A stretch of DNA of 6,674 nucleotides from an uncultured Clostridia bacterium. GTDB lineage: Bacteria; Bacillota; Clostridia; Oscillospirales; CAG-272. Shown here one piece after another: positions 1 to 6,426 of the stretch. Under the pieces are notes generated by a model. That model searched no databases. It saw only the letters and a list, made by a program, of their open reading frames with translations, and was not told where the DNA came from. The stretch is from the NCBI GenBank assembly GCA_904502015.1, contig CAJGEA010000104.1:1-6674 (forward strand). Reading direction: 5' to 3'. Within the stretch, counting starts at the first letter, position 1; every line of letters starts with the position of its first letter. A program made the position numbers and the translations under genes.

Positions 1-90
1 AAAGCCCCCGACACCCCCATAGTTGAAATCCCTACTCACCGCAAACCCCCAGTTTGTCGCTTGTTCAAAAAAAGGTCGGGGTGGCAAAAC

Positions 91-699
91 TTAATGCCAA
101 AAGATCAGCGCGATGAAGAATCCCACCACGCAGGTTGCCGAACCCAGGAGGAATTCGCGCAGGGTATGGCTCTTGCGGACGAGGGACGCCCAGAGGATCG
201 CGCCCCAGAGCGCGATGCCCGCGATGATGCCGCCCATACCGAGGAAGTAGCAGGTCAGCACCAGCGGCCCCGTCACGCTGCACCCGTGTCCGCTGGCGCG
301 GATTCGGATGACCTTGTTGATGAAAACGAGCAGGACGACCGACAGAAGGTAGGCGGTGTAGATCAGCATGAGCCCCGTTTCCACGTGGGCGAGGAGTCCG
401 TACAGGAACACCCCCGCGTAGCCCGCCACCGACAGGTACATGGCGAGGGAGCGCTGGGCCGCGCGCCCGCCCTTGTGGACGGCAGGGATGGCGACCGAGA
501 GGGGGTAGGCAAGCACGGGGAAGATCGCGAGCCCCACAAGCGAGGCAGCAAGATCCACCCACGAGCGGAACATCTCCCCGCGGGCGAAGTAAAGAATGAG
601 GATCAGCCCCGCGACCATGACGGGCGGGACGGTGATAGTGCGGATCGCCTTGGCGACGGCGAGTGCCGCGCGGGGGGCGGCGGGTGTATTTTCAGACAT
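91..699 (-). CDS. PAP2-like small integral membrane protein
   Basis: Protein of 202 residues with about six hydrophobic segments (roughly 24-40, 51-73, 87-106, 108-127, 143-165, 185-201), so an integral membrane protein. Residues 129-138 (K129, then S136-G137-H138) followed about 37 residues later by R175, H178 and E182 (RKSHTLREFLLG) resemble the three-part signature of type-2 phosphatidic acid phosphatases (K...RP, PSGH, SR...H...D). The match is partial: no RP is seen after the lysine, ASGH replaces PSGH, and the final Asp is Glu. It resembles the short Clostridia proteins annotated as PAP2-family; the substrate would be a lipid phosphate or pyrophosphate, but activity is not assured. The ATG is preceded by AAAGGAG (705-711) five bases away. 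It starts 25 nt after the Nif3-like gene, so it is probably the last gene of the trmK operon. It could instead be a non-catalytic membrane protein. Confidence 0.62.
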   Translation of the reverse strand: MSENTPAAPRAALAVAKAIRTITVPPVMVAGLILILYFARGEMFRSWVDLAASLVGLAIFPVLAYPLSVAIPAVHKGGRAAQRSLAMYLSVAGYAGVFLYGLLAHVETGLMLIYTAYLLSVVLLVFINKVIRIRASGHGCSVTGPLVLTCYFLGMGGIIAGIALWGAILWASLVRKSHTLREFLLGSATCVVGFFIALIFWH

Positions 700-724
700 G
701 AAAACTCCTTTGGTGTGGGGATGT

Positions 725-1504
725 TCAGCGGATGCCGAGGCGAGTGTTGTTCATGGTGTACACGGGGGTATAGCAGAGCTCGCCGACCAGAGCGGCGAGG
801 CGGGCGCACACGGGGAAACACTCGGTGTGATGATGCCCCGCCGCGACCAGGTTTATACCCATATAGGGCGCGTCGCACAGGAAGTGGTGGCGCGCCTCGC
901 CGGTGACGTAGGTGTCCGCCCCTGCGGCGATGGCGGCGGCGATATCGTCCTCGCCCGCACCGCCGAGCACCGCCACGCGGTGGACGGGACGGCCTGCGTC
1001 GGCGTATTGCACGGCAGGAACGTCCAGTGCGGTTTTTACATTGTCAATAAAGGCTTCAAGCGGCATGGCCTCGGGGAGGTTGCCCACCCGCCCGAGGGGG
1101 GCTTTGGCGGGGTTGTCATCCGTACCGAAGGGGGTGCAATCCTCCAGCCCCAGGAGCGCGGCCAGCGTATCGTTGACGCCGCCCTCAGCGGCATCCAGCC
1201 GCGTGTGGAAGGACATGGCGGAAACGCCCGAGGAGATCAGGCGGATGACCTTGCGCGAGGCGGTATCCTCCCCGTCTACGGCCTTAATGCCGTGAAAGAG
1301 CAGGGGGTGGTGGGTGATCAGCACGTTGCATCCCATGGCGATAGCGTGCTCCACGGCATCCTCGGTGGGGTCAAGCGCGATCAGCACACCGCGCACGGGG
1401 GCATCGGGGTCGGGGCAGACGGCGAGGCCGTCGTTGTCCCACGGGCAGGAGAGGGAGGGCGGGATGCGCGCCTCCAGCGCATCGTACAGTTCACGGATCG
1501 TCAT
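725..1504 (-). CDS. Nif3-like dinuclear metal center protein (YqfO/YbgI family)
   Basis: Protein of 259 residues covering the whole short-form Nif3 family. Visible family marks are WDNDGL (22-27), the metal-binding THHPLLF (64-70), FHTRLD (99-104, usually HTNLD), a GGAG turn (181-184), and GHHHTE (223-228), which supplies the last His and Glu ligands. Members form toroidal hexamers with two metal ions per subunit; the cellular role is unsettled, with links to GTP cyclohydrolase-like activity and NIF3/NGG1-interacting proteins. It lacks the central PII-like insert that makes B. subtilis YqfO about 370 residues long. The ATG at 1504 was chosen because AGGAGGT lies four bases upstream; the reading frame extends upstream to 1603, but only inside trmK. 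It sits 10 nt after trmK, the usual Firmicutes order, and is surely co-transcribed with it. The family call is firm, the function is not. Confidence 0.93.
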   Translation of the reverse strand: MTIRELYDALEARIPPSLSCPWDNDGLAVCPDPDAPVRGVLIALDPTEDAVEHAIAMGCNVLITHHPLLFHGIKAVDGEDTASRKVIRLISSGVSAMSFHTRLDAAEGGVNDTLAALLGLEDCTPFGTDDNPAKAPLGRVGNLPEAMPLEAFIDNVKTALDVPAVQYADAGRPVHRVAVLGGAGEDDIAAAIAAGADTYVTGEARHHFLCDAPYMGINLVAAGHHHTECFPVCARLAALVGELCYTPVYTMNNTRLGIR

Positions 1505-1508
1505 AGCT

Positions 1509-1515
1509 ACCTCCT
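1509..1515 (-). promoter_or_regulatory. Ribosome binding site of the Nif3-like gene
   Basis: AGGAGGT on the minus strand, four bases before the ATG at 1504 and overlapping the last base of the trmK stop codon by one. It settles the start of the Nif3-like gene against the longer in-frame alternative at 1603, and suggests that translation of the two genes is coupled. Confidence 0.85.
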
Positions 1516-2249
1516 TATGCATCAATGGAATTGCGCAGTTCAAGCAAATTGTTGAGCAGCTCGTCCTGCGCAGGGGTATCTTGCCCTGCGGTGCGGCGGG
1601 CATCGCGCGCGCGTTGCTCGGTTTGCATGGTGCGCTCGATCAGTTTCGCGTACAACGCGCGCTGATCGGGGGATGTGTAATGGTCAGGTGAGCCGACGTA
1701 CAGCTCAGCGTGTGAGAGGGTGGGCGTAGGGGCATCCCCGCGCGGCTCGGCGCAAACGGTCTGGTAGAGGCGGTGTCCCTCCTGTGAGAGGGCTTCGCCG
1801 ATGACGGACATACCGTGCTCGATGAGAAAAGCGCGGAGCTTTTCGGCGTGGGTCATGGGCTGGAGGATGAGGCGGCGGTCGCCCGTGAGCGCCCACGGTG
1901 AGGCCTCGAGGATGGAGGCGATCAGCTCACCACCCATGCCGAAAATGATGATGTCGGTGGGATCATAGGCGTCCAGTCCAACGAGCCCGTCGGTGCGGAT
2001 GGGGAGGATACGGTCGGACAGCCCTGCCTCTGCGATATGCTCGACGGCGCGGTCAACGGGGCCCTGGTTGATGTCGGCGGCGATGGCGGCGATGCTCACG
2101 CCGTTTTTAGCCGCCACGGGAGTCAGTATCCCTGCCTCGCAAAGATGGATGGGCAGGTAGGCGTGGTCGGTGCCCACGTCGGCAAGCAGATGCCCCGCAC
2201 GGACGTAGGGGACGGCGGTCGCGAGGCGGGGGGATATGGTAATGGACAT
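1515..2249 (-). CDS. trmK: tRNA (adenine(22)-N(1))-methyltransferase TrmK
   Basis: Protein of 244 residues, a normal length for TrmK (B. subtilis YqfN), which uses S-adenosylmethionine to methylate N1 of A22 in the tRNA D-arm region. Residues 24-34 (DVGTDHAYLPI) are the SAM-binding motif I of the Rossmann fold; AADI (57-60) followed by GP fits motif II; IIFGMGGELI (101-110) is the family's motif IV; LQPM (129-132) is another TrmK mark. The tail from about 195 onward is charged and helical, matching the family's C-terminal coiled coil. Between the motif I helix and AADI the chain seems about ten residues longer than in typical homologs. AAAGGA (2258-2263) lies eight bases before the ATG. It heads the operon with the Nif3-like gene; no clear promoter is seen, and a hairpin-rich repeat lies just upstream. 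Confidence 0.94.
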   Translation of the reverse strand: MSITISPRLATAVPYVRAGHLLADVGTDHAYLPIHLCEAGILTPVAAKNGVSIAAIAADINQGPVDRAVEHIAEAGLSDRILPIRTDGLVGLDAYDPTDIIIFGMGGELIASILEASPWALTGDRRLILQPMTHAEKLRAFLIEHGMSVIGEALSQEGHRLYQTVCAEPRGDAPTPTLSHAELYVGSPDHYTSPDQRALYAKLIERTMQTEQRARDARRTAGQDTPAQDELLNNLLELRNSIDA

Positions 2250-2312
2250 GGAGATTTTCCTTTCTGGTACGAATCTTCAATGGAAATTCTGAACCGTGCT
2301 TATCCTCTCCGT

Positions 2313-2400
2313 CATGCCTGCGGCATGCCACCTCCCCCAAAGGGGGAGGCTCACCAAAGGCTCTCCCCTCGGGAGAGCTCCCGCGAAGCGGGTGAGAGGG
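2313..2400. repeat. Hairpin-rich intergenic repeat upstream of trmK
   Basis: Four perfect inverted repeats stand in a row: 2313-2318/2322-2327 (CATGCC/GGCATG), 2331-2338/2342-2349 (CCTCCCCC/GGGGGAGG), 2360-2367/2371-2378 (GCTCTCCC/GGGAGAGC) and 2380-2384/2388-2392 (CCCGC/GCGGG), each with a 3-base loop. CTCACC (2350-2355) and GGTGAG (2391-2396) can also pair around the last two. The composition and modules are those of a dispersed palindromic intergenic repeat typical of GC-rich Clostridia, rather than a terminator, since no T-run follows any stem. Family identity is from memory, not a search. Confidence 0.75.
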
Positions 2401-2446
2401 CCCAATGAGCTCAATGCTTCTTTGGAGAATCGTATTAGGGACGTAA

Positions 2447-2497
2447 AAAGAATAAGGGACGGTCACCCTCGGCGAGAACCGACGGTGCGACCGTCCC
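2447..2497 (-). terminator. Rho-independent terminator of the DUF1858 gene
   Basis: Perfect 9-bp arms 2456-2464 and 2489-2497 (GGGACGGTC/GACCGTCCC) are extended inward by ACC/GGT and TCGG/CCGA pairs. On the minus strand the stem is followed at once by TTATTCTTTTT (2445-2455). It starts 7 bases after the DUF1858 stop codon, so it closes that gene and isolates it from trmK. Confidence 0.85.
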
Positions 2498-2504
2498 GTG
2501 GATA

Positions 2505-2708
2505 TTACGCTTCGTCTGCGAGGTGGGCGTTGATCTTCTCAACCAGCTCGTCGGCGTCGGTGCCGTGAACGGCGCACGCCTGCTCGATGCTCTCGCCGCG
2601 TGCCGAGGGGCAACCGAGGCAGTGCATTCCCATCTCAAGGAAGAAAACGGCGGTATCGGGGGCGGCATCCAGCACGTCACCGATAATGGATTGCTTCGTA
2701 ATCTGCAT
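2505..2708 (-). CDS. DUF1858 domain protein with CxxC motif
   Basis: Protein of 67 residues, the whole DUF1858 domain and nothing else. The family pattern is visible: an ITK start, DVL (11-13), the run of hydrophobics around 21-28, then GMHCLGC (27-33) with C30 and C33, and a C-terminal helix (about 52-64). Stand-alone DUF1858 proteins are common in anaerobes and are often found with hybrid-cluster or other redox proteins; the CxxC pair suggests a metal, Fe-S or disulfide role, but the function is unknown. The ATG follows AGGAGG (2719-2724) by ten bases. The gene has its own near-perfect promoter, a leader of about 26 nt, and a strong terminator, so it is a single-gene transcription unit, probably well expressed. 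Neighbours give no redox partner. Confidence 0.93.
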   Translation of the reverse strand: MQITKQSIIGDVLDAAPDTAVFFLEMGMHCLGCPSARGESIEQACAVHGTDADELVEKINAHLADEA

Positions 2709-2740
2709 AGCTTAAAAACCTCCTTATACGGTTTGCTACT

Positions 2741-2769
2741 ATTATACTATGCTTTTCCCCCTGTGTCAA
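2741..2769 (-). promoter_or_regulatory. Sigma-A promoter of the DUF1858 gene
   Basis: On the minus strand, TTGACA (2764-2769) and TATAAT (2741-2746), both exact consensus hexamers, are separated by exactly 17 bases. Transcription should start near 2734, giving a leader of about 26 nt that contains the AGGAGG site. No operator-like inverted repeat overlaps it, so constitutive, strong expression is the simplest reading. Confidence 0.9.
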
Positions 2770-2779
2770 GGGATTCGGG

Positions 2780-2802
2780 CAAAATTGCACCGCGCGTGCG
2801 GT
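2780..2802 (-). terminator. Possible weak terminator after the GT-C-like gene
   Basis: Arms 2789-2793 and 2798-2802 (ACCGC/GCGGT) with a 4-base loop form a short GC stem just 6 bases after the stop codon of the large membrane protein. On the minus strand it is followed by GCAATTTTG, a T-run of only four. It may give partial termination before the DUF1858 promoter; a chance hairpin is possible. Confidence 0.4.
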
Positions 2803-2808
2803 CGGGAA

Positions 2809-4956
2809 TTACCGCCAGAAATCAAACGTGCGCTCCAGCCGCAGGAAGGCCTCGGCGAGGTAGCCGTCCCGATACATATAATCGTAGACGAGCGCGCCGT
2901 TGACGATGAGGGACAGCACGGCGGCGACCACGAAGGCGTGGTGCATAATGCTCTTCGTCTGCCGCTCGGCCACGCGGGCGTAGAGCAGGTAGAGGATGGC
3001 CGCGCCGCCCAGGATGAATTGCCAAGCAAAATCACAGCAGTAGCGCACGCCGTAACCACTCTCCCAGATGGAAAAGATGATGATAAAGGGAATGATCAAG
3101 CAGGTGGGGACGAGCAGGCAGAGGAACTGCACGCGCTCCTGCTTCGTCATGGTTTTCCACGCAGACACGGCGCCGAAATAGCCCAGCGAGGGCAGGGCGC
3201 GCCACAGAAGTCCCACGGCGTTGCGGTTGGCGACGAAGTAGTAGCCGTTGACGCTGAGGGTGGAGAAATTGGAGAGAACGTAGGGGAACTCGGTGGTAAT
3301 TTTGGGAAAGGCAAGGATAAAATTGTAGAACCCGATCATGGCGAAGTCGGTGTGGTACTGCGAGCGGGTGAAATCGTTGATGGTCAGGGAATATTGGATG
3401 CCGAAATCCAGGATCGAGCCGAACCGCGCGTAGTTGTAGAGCATCTGGATGCCGCCGATGACGGCAAAGCACACGGTGGATGCCAGAAGGTAGCGCACGG
3501 TCGCTCCGCGATCTTTCGTTTCGCGGCGGTGCTTGACAAAGCCGAACACGAGGAAGATCACCGCCGCGATGCAGTACAGGGCGAGGGTGGGGCGGCAGAG
3601 CACCGCCATGGAGAGGCAGAAGGTGGCAAGCACGATGTGCCGCAGGCGGATGCGTCCTTCTCCGATCACCCGCGAGCGGAGCAGGAAGAAGAATCCCGCC
3701 GTGGTGAATAGGAAGCCTGAGGTCTGGGCGATCTCGTAGAAGTTGTTGGCAATGAAATTGTACCACACGCCCGAGGAAAGCTGCATGATGAGCAGGGTGC
3801 AGAGCAGCATGCCCGTGGAGATCTTCTTGCCGAACAGCTCGGCAAACTCCAGAAAGAGCAGGGAGAGGAAGATGATGCCCAGTGCGCCGAATAGCAGGAT
3901 GGACTCGGCGGCAGGGAAGTAGTAGCCCGTTAGGGCGTGGTAAGGCAGGTAGAGGAGCAGGACGGGGGCGATGCCGTAGTAGGAGTAGTACTTGCCCTCA
4001 AAGAGCAAATGATCCCACTTGCAGGTCACGCCCAGCGCGCTTCGCGCGCTCCAGTCGTAAGGGTTTTCCATAGCAAGCAGCTCAGGTGAGGGCTCGTCCA
4101 GAAGGGACACCTGCCCCGCCTCGAAGGCGTCCACGATCTCTTGGGTGATCTGGTTGCCCCGCGTGTTGAGAAAGCCCGTGGAGATGCCGCCCGTTCGGTC
4201 GTAGCGGCTGGCAAACGTGAGGGCGACCGAGCCCGCGACCAGCACGAGCGTCATGACGAACACCGCGCGGCGGAGGAATTTTCGCCCGTCATCCTCACCG
4301 TAATTTTTACGCAGAGCGGGCAGGGTGCAAAGGGCGTACACCGCCATGCATCCCAGCACGAACAGGCAGAGGCGCAGGGCGGAGAATTGCAGGGGGACGT
4401 GCTCGTTGAGAGATACGCCCTTGACCGTAAAAGCGGTTTCTTCGGGTGCGGTCAGGCGGATGCGCAGGTCGCTGACGTCGCCCGAAAGATCCAGCACGAT
4501 GAAGGAAGAACGCCTGTCACCGCGGATGACCTGCCCGTCCGCCACGGAGCTTCGCCAGGAGGCGGCCTGGGTGACGTCCTTGGCGTCGATCTTGATATCC
4601 ACATAGTCGGTGCCCTCGGGCAGATCCAGATCCAAACGGAGCGTACCCACTGAGCGACCGATTTCGGAGAGCGTCAGCGTGACCATCTTCTCGGGGATGG
4701 ATGTCAGCGTGTCGCTTTCCACGCCCGTGACGGTGACACTGTCGGTGTCGGCTTGCAGATCCACCCGGGTGGCCTCGTAGTCGCCGAACAGCAGATGGAA
4801 GGAGTGGAAATTGCACACCAGCACCTCTCCCGCGACGGCCAGCACGAGCAGGACGGCCGCCACGCGGCTCGTGCGTTTTTGCTTGGGGAGAAAAACCAAA
4901 AGCCCTGCCAGCGCGGCAAGGCACAAAAGATAGGGAATGATGCCGTATATCTGCAC
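2809..4956 (-). CDS. Multispanning GT-C-like glycosyltransferase, putative
   Basis: Protein of 715 residues with about 15 hydrophobic segments. Layout: two N-terminal membrane segments (about 6-24 and 31-49), a soluble strand-rich region (about 50-190) probably outside the membrane, then membrane segments at 191-213, 229-250 and repeatedly from 328 to 690. Between them, 251-327 carries a conserved-looking block: LLDEPSPELLAMENPYDW (285-302), KWDHLLFEGKYYSYYG (313-328) and PYH. Further marks are LCRPTLAL (453-460), YARFGS...DFG (509-519) and GYGVRY (634-639). These patterns recur in uncharacterised clostridial GT39/GT-C-like proteins, which move sugars from polyprenyl-phosphate donors at the outer face of the membrane. 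The acceptor and product are unknown, and the catalytic acid cannot be fixed. The GTG start follows AAAGGAG by 8 bases. No sugar-export or cell-wall gene adjoins it in this window. Confidence 0.72.
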   Translation of the reverse strand: MQIYGIIPYLLCLAALAGLLVFLPKQKRTSRVAAVLLVLAVAGEVLVCNFHSFHLLFGDYEATRVDLQADTDSVTVTGVESDTLTSIPEKMVTLTLSEIGRSVGTLRLDLDLPEGTDYVDIKIDAKDVTQAASWRSSVADGQVIRGDRRSSFIVLDLSGDVSDLRIRLTAPEETAFTVKGVSLNEHVPLQFSALRLCLFVLGCMAVYALCTLPALRKNYGEDDGRKFLRRAVFVMTLVLVAGSVALTFASRYDRTGGISTGFLNTRGNQITQEIVDAFEAGQVSLLDEPSPELLAMENPYDWSARSALGVTCKWDHLLFEGKYYSYYGIAPVLLLYLPYHALTGYYFPAAESILLFGALGIIFLSLLFLEFAELFGKKISTGMLLCTLLIMQLSSGVWYNFIANNFYEIAQTSGFLFTTAGFFFLLRSRVIGEGRIRLRHIVLATFCLSMAVLCRPTLALYCIAAVIFLVFGFVKHRRETKDRGATVRYLLASTVCFAVIGGIQMLYNYARFGSILDFGIQYSLTINDFTRSQYHTDFAMIGFYNFILAFPKITTEFPYVLSNFSTLSVNGYYFVANRNAVGLLWRALPSLGYFGAVSAWKTMTKQERVQFLCLLVPTCLIIPFIIIFSIWESGYGVRYCCDFAWQFILGGAAILYLLYARVAERQTKSIMHHAFVVAAVLSLIVNGALVYDYMYRDGYLAEAFLRLERTFDFWR

Positions 4957-4964
4957 GACAAGCT

Positions 4965-4971
4965 CTCCTTT
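4965..4971 (-). promoter_or_regulatory. Ribosome binding site of the GT-C-like gene, in a hairpin loop
   Basis: AAAGGAG on the minus strand, eight bases before the GTG at 4954-4956, fixes this rare start codon. The site sits in the loop of a small possible hairpin with 5-bp arms at 4958-4962 and 4972-4976 (ACAAG/CTTGT), which would leave it exposed. Confidence 0.7.
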
Positions 4972-4984
4972 CTTGTGGGAACAA

Positions 4985-5204
4985 CTTTGCAGGGGCTCGG
5001 CCCCTGCACCCCGCCAAAGAAACTTTTTTCAAAAAGCTTCTTTGGAATCTTGAAAAATCTTAAAAATAATTTTTAAGGTTTTGGGAGGTCTTGAAACCTT
5101 CGCGATATTTGCCGCAGGCAAATTCGCACCGAGTGCCGCAGCGAGCGGCACGAGGAGGTTTTCAAAAAGGTTTCAAGTGGGGTGCGGGGCAAAGTCCCGC
5201 AAAA
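4985..5204. repeat. MITE-like palindromic intergenic element
   Basis: The ends are imperfect inverted copies of each other: 4985-5035 and the complement of 5159-5204 share the order TTTGC, G-rich stem, GCACCCC, then T-run and A-run. Inside are nested stems: 4989-4996/5000-5007, 5014-5021/5038-5045, 5059-5066/5070-5077, 5107-5113/5117-5123, 5133-5139/5145-5151, and a perfect 11-bp pair 5090-5100/5167-5177. It has no room for a gene and fills most of the 288-base gap between the kinase and the membrane-protein gene. A small non-autonomous mobile element or dispersed repeat is the best reading; no target duplication is clear. Confidence 0.7.
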
Positions 5205-5213
5205 GCACAGCGG

Positions 5214-5237
5214 TTCTCGGGGGCAGGCCCCCGAGAA
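5214..5237 (-). terminator. Hairpin after the ROK kinase, possible terminator without T-run
   Basis: Perfect 10-bp arms 5214-5223/5228-5237 (TTCTCGGGGG/CCCCCGAGAA) with a 4-base loop begin 7 bases after the kinase stop codon. The stem is very stable, but no T-run follows on the minus strand, so it may slow or protect transcripts rather than terminate them. It may also be a module of the adjacent repeat. Confidence 0.5.
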
Positions 5238-5244
5238 GGAAAAA

Positions 5245-6207
5245 TCAGTTCAGGCCCAGCAGAGCGCCGCCGATGATGCCGGCGTTGTTCTTGAGGGTGG
5301 CGATGCGGATGTCGGTGCTCTTGACGATGCCCTGACCGTAGACCTCGGCGCGGATGAGGGGGAGGAGGAGGTCGAGGAGGTAGTCACCCTCGTTGGAAAC
5401 GCCGCCGCCGATGGACAGCACCTCGGGCTGGAAGATGTTGATGATGTTGACGAGTCCCTGCGCCAAGTAATAGACGTAGGTGTTTACCACCTCGCGGCCT
5501 GCCTCGTCGCCCGCGCGCATGGCGTCAAACGCGGTGCGGCCGCTGACCTTGCCACTCTTGGCGACATAGTCGGTCATGACGGTGGCGCGGCCCGCGGCGG
5601 CGCACTCGTCCAGCTTCTCCTTGGTCATGCGGATGAGCGCAGTGGCCGAGCTGTAAGCCTCCCAGCAGCCCTTGCGGCCGCAGCCGCAGGACGCGCCGCC
5701 CGCCTGAATGACGATGTGGCCCAGCTCGCCGCCGGCGTAGTTGAAGCCCGAGATGACCTTGCCGTCAATGATGATGCCACCGCCGACGCCTGTGCCCAGG
5801 GTGATCATGATGGAGTCCTTGGCGCCCTTGGCGGCACCCGCGACGGCCTCGCCCCAAGCGGCGGCGTTGGCATCGTTTTCCACGAAGACGTGGGGGGCAG
5901 GGAAGCTCTCCTTGATCTTGGCGCAAATGGGATACTTGCGGAAGGGCAGGTTGCAGGAGTACTCGATCACGCCGTCGTCGTGGTTGGCGATGCCGGGGGC
6001 GGCGATGCCTACTGAAGCAATCTCGGCGGCGGGGATGCCCGACTTCTCGCACAGCGTGTGGCAGAGTGCAGCCATGTCGGCGGCGATATCATCGGCCGAG
6101 CGGTCGCTGCCCGTGGGGGTGCTGGCCTGGCAGATGATCTCGTAATTTTCGTTGATGATGCCGGCGGCGATGTTGGTGCCGCCGAGGTCGATACCGATGC
6201 GATACAT
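5245..6207 (-). CDS. glcK: ROK family glucokinase
   Basis: Protein of 320 residues, full length for a ROK sugar kinase, acting in the cytoplasm to phosphorylate glucose with ATP. The N-terminal ATP phosphate-binding loop is DLGGTN (7-12); END (110-112) carries the catalytic base D112; GTGVGGG (138-144) is the second phosphate loop; E161-L-G-H164 is the ROK sugar/zinc motif; C174, C176 and C181 in CGCGRKGC complete the zinc site with H164; SIGGGV (265-270) is the adenosine-side loop. The E...GH motif favours glucokinase, although other ROK hexokinases (N-acetylmannosamine, allose) cannot be ruled out. The ATG follows AAGGGAG (6217-6223) by 9 bases. A strong promoter lies 83 bases upstream. There is no N-terminal DNA-binding domain, so it is an enzyme and not a ROK repressor. 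Confidence 0.95.
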   Translation of the reverse strand: MYRIGIDLGGTNIAAGIINENYEIICQASTPTGSDRSADDIAADMAALCHTLCEKSGIPAAEIASVGIAAPGIANHDDGVIEYSCNLPFRKYPICAKIKESFPAPHVFVENDANAAAWGEAVAGAAKGAKDSIMITLGTGVGGGIIIDGKVISGFNYAGGELGHIVIQAGGASCGCGRKGCWEAYSSATALIRMTKEKLDECAAAGRATVMTDYVAKSGKVSGRTAFDAMRAGDEAGREVVNTYVYYLAQGLVNIINIFQPEVLSIGGGVSNEGDYLLDLLLPLIRAEVYGQGIVKSTDIRIATLKNNAGIIGGALLGLN

Positions 6208-6249
6208 ATTGTAATTCTCCCTTGTGGTTGATATTTGTCCGTTGTGTAC

Positions 6250-6272
6250 GCGCCCTGCACAATGGGGGGCGC
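6250..6272 (-). promoter_or_regulatory. Leader hairpin upstream of the ROK kinase
   Basis: Perfect 6-bp arms 6250-6255/6267-6272 (GCGCCC/GGGCGC), which GTCC/GGAC (6237-6240/6273-6276) can extend past a bulge, lie about 11-34 bases into the predicted 76-nt leader. It could stabilise the mRNA or bind a regulator. No known riboswitch is recognised. Confidence 0.45.
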
Positions 6273-6289
6273 GGACGAATCTACTTTAT

Positions 6290-6318
6290 ATTATACCGCG
6301 ATTGGGTGAGTTCGTCAA
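6290..6318 (-). promoter_or_regulatory. Sigma-A promoter of the ROK kinase
   Basis: On the minus strand, TTGACG (6313-6318) and TATAAT (6290-6295) are separated by 17 bases; only one base differs from consensus. The start should be near 6283. No cre-like operator is recognised around it. Confidence 0.88.
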
Positions 6319-6426
6319 GTGGTATTTGTATTTTTCTGCCGCCGCCGCCGAATTTATTCGTGGTGCATTCCTCTCGTTAAATTGCTGTTTATCGCTCTGC
6401 CGAGCGCCGCCAGCCAAGGAGATAAA

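Noticed and set aside
67..99. Possible operon terminator after the PAP2-like gene
   Set aside because: The only stem (82-86/95-99) has 5 pairs, overlaps the stop codon, and is separated by 8 bases from the T-run; too weak to call.
596..1555. Long plus-strand open frame opposite the Nif3-like gene
   Set aside because: Composition typical of an antisense shadow, with no motif or ribosome site.
1505..1603. Upstream in-frame extension of the Nif3-like gene starting at 1603
   Set aside because: The added 33 residues lie inside trmK in another frame and have no family likeness; the AGGAGGT site four bases before 1504 fixes the shorter start.
2749..3711. Long plus-strand open frame (320 codons) opposite the GT-C-like gene
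   Set aside because: Rich in H, E, G and D in the manner of antisense frames in GC-rich DNA, with no family motif; the opposite strand has a coherent membrane protein.
4981..5240. CRISPR array or tandem repeat
   Set aside because: The repeated modules are inverted pairs of differing sequence and spacing, with no regular direct repeats or spacers.
5182..6015. Long plus-strand open frame opposite the ROK kinase
   Set aside because: Low-complexity A/D/G/V-rich translation and a start inside a repeat; the minus strand carries all ROK motifs.
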